Source: Bolinopsis microptera
Taxonomy: Eukaryota; Ctenophora; Tentaculata; Lobata; Bolinopsidae
Length of the DNA: 60,000 nucleotides
Assembly (NCBI RefSeq): GCF_026151205.1
Contig: NC_087080.1
Location: 11,333,837 to 11,393,836, forward strand
Reading direction: 5' to 3'
The position numbers and the translations under genes were made by a program. The notes under the pieces were generated by a model. The model worked only from the letters and a program-made list of their open reading frames with translations, ran no database searches and had not been told where the DNA came from. Each line of letters opens with the position of its first letter. Position 1 is the stretch's first letter. Below are positions 56,420-60,000 of this stretch, one piece after another.

Positions 56420-57915
56420 CTTTGATGGTAAAACCAATAAAAAATAAAATGAGGGAGGAACTTGAAAAGAAAGCATCCTTCAAAACTGATGATCTCATAT
56501 GCAATCCTTCTAACGAGGAGTCTGTTGTGGTCGACTTTATGTCGTTCATTAGAGGACAAAGCTTGGACACAAGAGTTAAAGACCTGAAAGCACCGTCTTT
56601 ATTTGGAATCCAAGATAACCCCTCAGCCTGGACATTCGGGATGATGGTGGCAGAGGCATTTGCTAGAGTTTTCAAGAGGTTTCCCGATGTAGCACCTTTT
56701 CACATCGTTTTTGACAGCTACATGGACAACTCTCTTAAAGGCGGTGAAAGAGCCACCAGGATTGCAGCAGCTGGCGGTATTATCCGCCTAGCGAGAATAA
56801 GAAGCGACACTAAAGTTCCCGAACAGATGCAGAAGTTTTGGGCATGCTCTGCAAACAAAGAAAAGTTCCAGAGCTTTGTAACGTCACATGTTTGTGATTT
56901 GGCTCGTAAGGTCAAAATATCAATCATTTTTAGTGGTACAGTAGTGGAAAATGTCTCTAAACCAGCACTCCATCTAAATGAACTGGGTAATGTACAACAA
57001 ATCGACCAGCTGAACTTCAAATACGAAGAAGCAGACCTCAGGATAATACCACATATTGGATGGGACATAACTATGTTTTCAAGGTCTCGTATCACAGTGG
57101 TATCAGAGGATACTGATGTACTGGTGTTGCTGTTACACTACTTTGAAAAATTTCATTGTCTCGGGTTGCAGAACTTATTCTTGCAGCTTGGTAAAGGTGA
57201 GAAGCGAAGGATGTTGCCAGTGCACATAATGTTTGAAAGATTCGGAAAAGACTTTTGTCGAGAAATTCTCAGTGCACATCTAGCAACAGGATCTGATCAC
57301 CTAAGCAAAGTGGGGTCAAAGAGATGTGCACTGACTGCTGACCCGGAGAAAAGTCTTTGCAATTTTGGCAAAACGGCGATTTTAGACGAGGAGCAACTAA
57401 AGGTCGCAGAAGAATATCTTGTGAATGTGTTATCAGCTTCAAATGGAGTCAAAACATTTGATGAGCTTAGAGTTCAGGTTCACAAGAAAACTGGTTCTGC
57501 TCTTGGTCTTCCTCCAACCTCTTATTCTATAAGGACTGGGCATATAAGGAGATGGTGGTACCTTTTGAAAGAAAGTTCTAGTCTTTTAACACCAGAACAT
57601 GAACGCTGTCTCCTTAATGCTCTTGAATACGGTTGGGAAGATCAGGAGGGCGACCTTTATGCCAATAAGCAACTTCACCTCATTCCTGATGAACTTTGCA
57701 ACACTTGCCGATGTAAAACTGGATGCAAAACTAAACATTGTTCTTGTGTTAAAGCGGAAGGGTCAAAATGTTCAGACTTTTGCCTTTGCATTAATTGCGA
57801 AAACAAATGACCATACTTCTGATTTTATTTATTTTTATCATTAATAGCCATTATGTTTAAATATTTTATTATTTTGATGCAACCTATTTCAAAAACTGTT
57901 TCAATTTAATTCTGT

Positions 57916-58483
57916 GTGGTAATAGACATAACCAACCGATTTCCTGTGCCAAAAACAACGGTTTGAACACCCAACTTGTCCAAGAAAATCACTTAAATTT
58001 TTGGAAATTTCGAAGCTCAATTGTGAATATGGGCGTGGTCATCTTATCAGGGAGTGGACTGAGAGTCAAATAGACATCGCCAATCGATTTCCCGAGCCAA
58101 AAAACATTGGTTTCGACACCCAATGTGTCCAAGAAAATCACTAAAATTTTTGGGAATTTTGAAGCTCAATCGTGAATATGGGCGTGGTTATCTTATCAGG
58201 GAGTGGTCTGAGAGACAAATAGACATCACCAATCGATTTCCCGAGCCAAAAAACATTGGTTTGGATACCCTATATGCTTTAATTATAAGAATATGAATTT
58301 ATTTCAGGAACATGTAAAATTTTCCCACGATCGTCTAAAAGGGCGTGGCCACAGACTTCATAGACACATAAATTTTTTTCCACCCAAATTTTTTTTGATC
58401 TATAGACCCTTCTGGAGCCGAATAACATCACAAACCTACTATACTCAAATGATTGTGCGGATTTTTGGTCAGATACAGGATTA
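57916..58483. repeat. Right TIR with three 149-bp sub-repeats
   Basis: Inverse of the left TIR, but with three sub-repeat units (CACCC junctions at 57968 and 58117, TACCC at 58266) instead of two. The innermost unit is the most diverged (CAACCGATTTCCTGTGCC). The outer 210 bp matches the left arm closely. Confidence 0.85.
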
Positions 58484-58669
58484 TAGTTGACAAATTGGAA
58501 GAGAAAACAGATGGGAATTATTCTGAAGACTAGTGTATTACTTTTAATTAACGTTGATATTTGGTCACTAATTTTTACATTTTATGATTTATGATTTATG
58601 AACATGGCAATGGACAAAATGAAAATAATAATTTACCGCGTATTTATACTTCATATCACGAATCTTAAC

Positions 58670-58823
58670 AGCTTCTACTGACGGAAAGTTTTGTTTTTGT
58701 AACCGAATCGGATACTTTTGAAGTTGTCCTCTTGTCCTTCATTCGCTGTTTAGCACTGTACATCACAGTGAAGGGACCATCTGCAGTCATATAACTAGAG
58801 GCAATTTCCTTTTGCCTCTGGTC
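58670..58823 (-). CDS. Candidate host exon upstream of the transposon
   Basis: The minus strand after an ...CCAGATAG acceptor is open for 51 codons: DQRQKEIASSYMTADGPF, then TVMYSAKQRMKDKR and TKTKLSVSRS. It ends at T|GTTAAG, or reads on to a TAA two codons later. Composition and codon pattern look coding. Both splice sites are weak. If the donor is used, the phase fits the exon at 40104-40295. Otherwise this would be a terminal exon ending at 58665. Confidence 0.35.
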
Positions 58824-60000
58824 CTATCTGGTCAGGTATTTGCGAATGGAAAACCTCTATTTTATTTCAATGATATCTTGTCTGTTCGCACCTGCAAGTT
58901 CCTGCCAAAAGGTCGATTATTATTTATTTGAGTAAAATTATAATTTCTTAAAGCCTCTTAAAAATATTGCCAATCGTGCCGAATCGTGCTATAAAAATTA
59001 AAGAAAATTATAATCTGACCTCAGTTAGCGTCGTGTAGTCCCCCGTTCTTAAATATAATCTGAGCCATATTCTTTATTATAAAGCTCAGATTTAAAGTAA
59101 ATATGTTCCAAAAATTGCTTTTTATGTATGTGAGCTTGACCGATTCAAGGGCTCTTTTTGGAATTCGTCGTCTTCCAAACGTAGCACATCCAGGAATGGA
59201 ACATTTCAAGATCTTGAAAACTTGTAAGTTGTAACTCTTGCAACAAGTTGACACAGAACGGCTGCACGTGCATACAATTAGATCGAGGAGCAACGGTTCT
59301 GTATCAGTCAACTCCATTAGTCTGTTTGGGGGACAGGGATTTTCTCAACTTCCAGCAGTGCTGGATAGTGAATACATAATATACCCATGTACTTCATTCT
59401 CACTGTGACTCCTTATAACTTTAAAAAGTTTTCTTTTGAGGCCCCAGGGTACCTTCGAATAAAATCATAGTATTTAAGGCCCCCGTTCGTTAACGAATAA
59501 TAAATAAAGATTTACCGTGCTTTTTAGTCCTTATACTGCGAAAGGTGCTATAGAGGGGGGGGGGGGCCAAGTAGATATTTATAGATATTTGTAGATTAAT
59601 GTAGAATGGATAATCCACGAAAAAAGTGGATGACATTCTACAAATTTATACATTTATCTCCAAAAATTCAGTAGAATTTCTGGGCACATATTCGATATTT
59701 TTCGATAAATAAAAGCATGTTAAATTATCACAGAACTTTCGATTATAAAGTCATAACAACAAAATCATTCATTTTAAGATAATTACTGTGACTTAAATGT
59801 GCACCTCACATATTTGTTAGAGGAAAAAAGCCAGATATTGATTGCCCCTCCATTGGTACAGTGTTCTGGGCAGTAAAAATCGAGAGGCACACGGTAGCTA
59901 GTGCAAATGAAGCGAATTTCTCCCCTAGAATATAGTATTTTACCGTCCTTTTTATTGTGTTGAGGTAGGGTCACAGTGTCCCCTTTTCTTAAAAGACACG
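58824..60000. other. Mostly unannotated; a Cys-rich minus-strand remnant at 59220-59360
   Basis: On the minus strand, LLLDLIVCTCSRSVSTCC at about 59290-59230 follows, in another frame, HYPALLEVEKIPVPQTD at about 59350. This layout resembles the C-terminal region of CXC-type transposase-like proteins but is frameshifted and incomplete. G runs occur at about 59556. Nothing else is recognised up to the window end. Confidence 0.25.

Larger units (their letters stand above)
41702..57810 (+). pseudogene. Transposase-like gene: zinc modules, DDE-like core, PIN-like and CXC domains
   Basis: The exons are 41702-41875, 42034-42198, 42327-42414 and 42551-45814. The last resumes at 56425-57810 after the copia block. 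Donors (GTAAAT, GTATGT, GTAAGA) and acceptors are normal and the phases agree. The N-terminus has repeated CxxC...HxxxC modules (CVFC, CICC with YYHKPC, CTLC with YAHSHC). The middle holds VSLDNFDHTD, VVCDEGVYHL, LGGFHL and FIECGIFGPKT, possibly a DDE-type core. The C-terminal part has FDSYMDNS, YEEADLRI and SEDTDVLVLLLHYF, the acidic motifs of asteroid/XPG-like nucleases. A CXC cluster (CNTCRCKTGCKTKHCSC) closes the protein. Length would be about 1,690 codons. It is broken by 2-bp insertions near 43655 and 44518 and by copia. Removing the copia block keeps the frame. Confidence 0.75.
40946..58483 (+). mobile_element. Academ-like TIR DNA transposon carrying nested copia elements
   Basis: Inverted arms of about 0.5 kb bound the element. 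The left begins TAATCAAGTATCTGACC and the right, inverted, begins TAATCCTGTATCTGACC. TAG lies outside each end (40943-40945 and 58484-58486), giving a 3-bp duplication with this choice of end. Without the copia block it would be about 6.93 kb with a single spliced gene spanning 41702-57810. TIRs, a 3-bp duplication and one very large protein with a nuclease-like domain and a CXC domain fit what I know of Academ (AcademX) elements. This is an inference from architecture, not a database match. The copy is dead: the gene has two frameshifts and is split by copia. Confidence 0.7.

Overview
This is a eukaryotic window, most likely from an invertebrate animal genome. The DNA is AT-rich, the genes carry short GT-AG introns, and there is no bacterial gene organisation. 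It holds many kinds of transposons typical of aquatic invertebrates: CR1/Jockey-type and RTE-type LINEs, a Ty1/copia family with very short LTRs, hAT, mariner-type, TTAA-type and foldback elements. I cannot name the species. Almost all of the window is transposable-element material, much of it nested. Host coding sequence is limited to a few small candidate exons, all on the minus strand.

Layout. 0-6.7 kb: dead LINE tails (1-632, 3793-4371), an hAT element with a perfect 8-bp target duplication (752-1528), a short inverted-repeat element (2579-3338), a foldback repeat (5077-5816) and two tandem hairpins (6236-6405). 6.7-14.6 kb: a 7.9-kb interval bounded by about 35-bp inverted repeats and a TAG duplication. 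It contains a spliced minus-strand gene fragment (9325-10191) and several local repeats. 15.1-16.2 kb: a broken copia-like gag with its primer-binding site. 18.45-26.56 kb: a LINE with endonuclease and reverse transcriptase, cut by a 4.56-kb near-perfect giant palindrome (19436-23996) with a TTATAC duplication. 26.68-30.22 kb: a TTAA-flanked foldback element that has received a mariner-type element and a LINE/RTE insertion. 30.9-32.5 kb: three direct repeats. 34.4-35.9 kb: small minus-strand spliced coding regions. 35.94-38.95 kb: a 3-kb palindromic element at a TA site.

The most interesting object is at 40946-58483: a TIR transposon with arms of about 0.5 kb built from 148-149-bp sub-repeats. 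It carries one spliced gene of roughly 1,690 codons. The predicted product has N-terminal CxxC/HxxxC zinc modules, a candidate DDE-like core, an asteroid/XPG-like (PIN-type) nuclease domain and a C-terminal Tesmin/TSO1-type CXC domain. I infer an Academ-like DNA transposon. Its gene was split by a copia element (TSD CTTTG), and a second, younger copy of the same copia family then inserted into the gag of the first (TSD AAAGA). LTR sequence variants pair the outer LTRs with each other and the inner LTRs with each other. The inner copia copy has one uninterrupted 1,427-residue gag-pol frame. The whole 17.5-kb composite may lie in an intron of a minus-strand host gene whose candidate exons are at 58670-58823 and 40104-40295.
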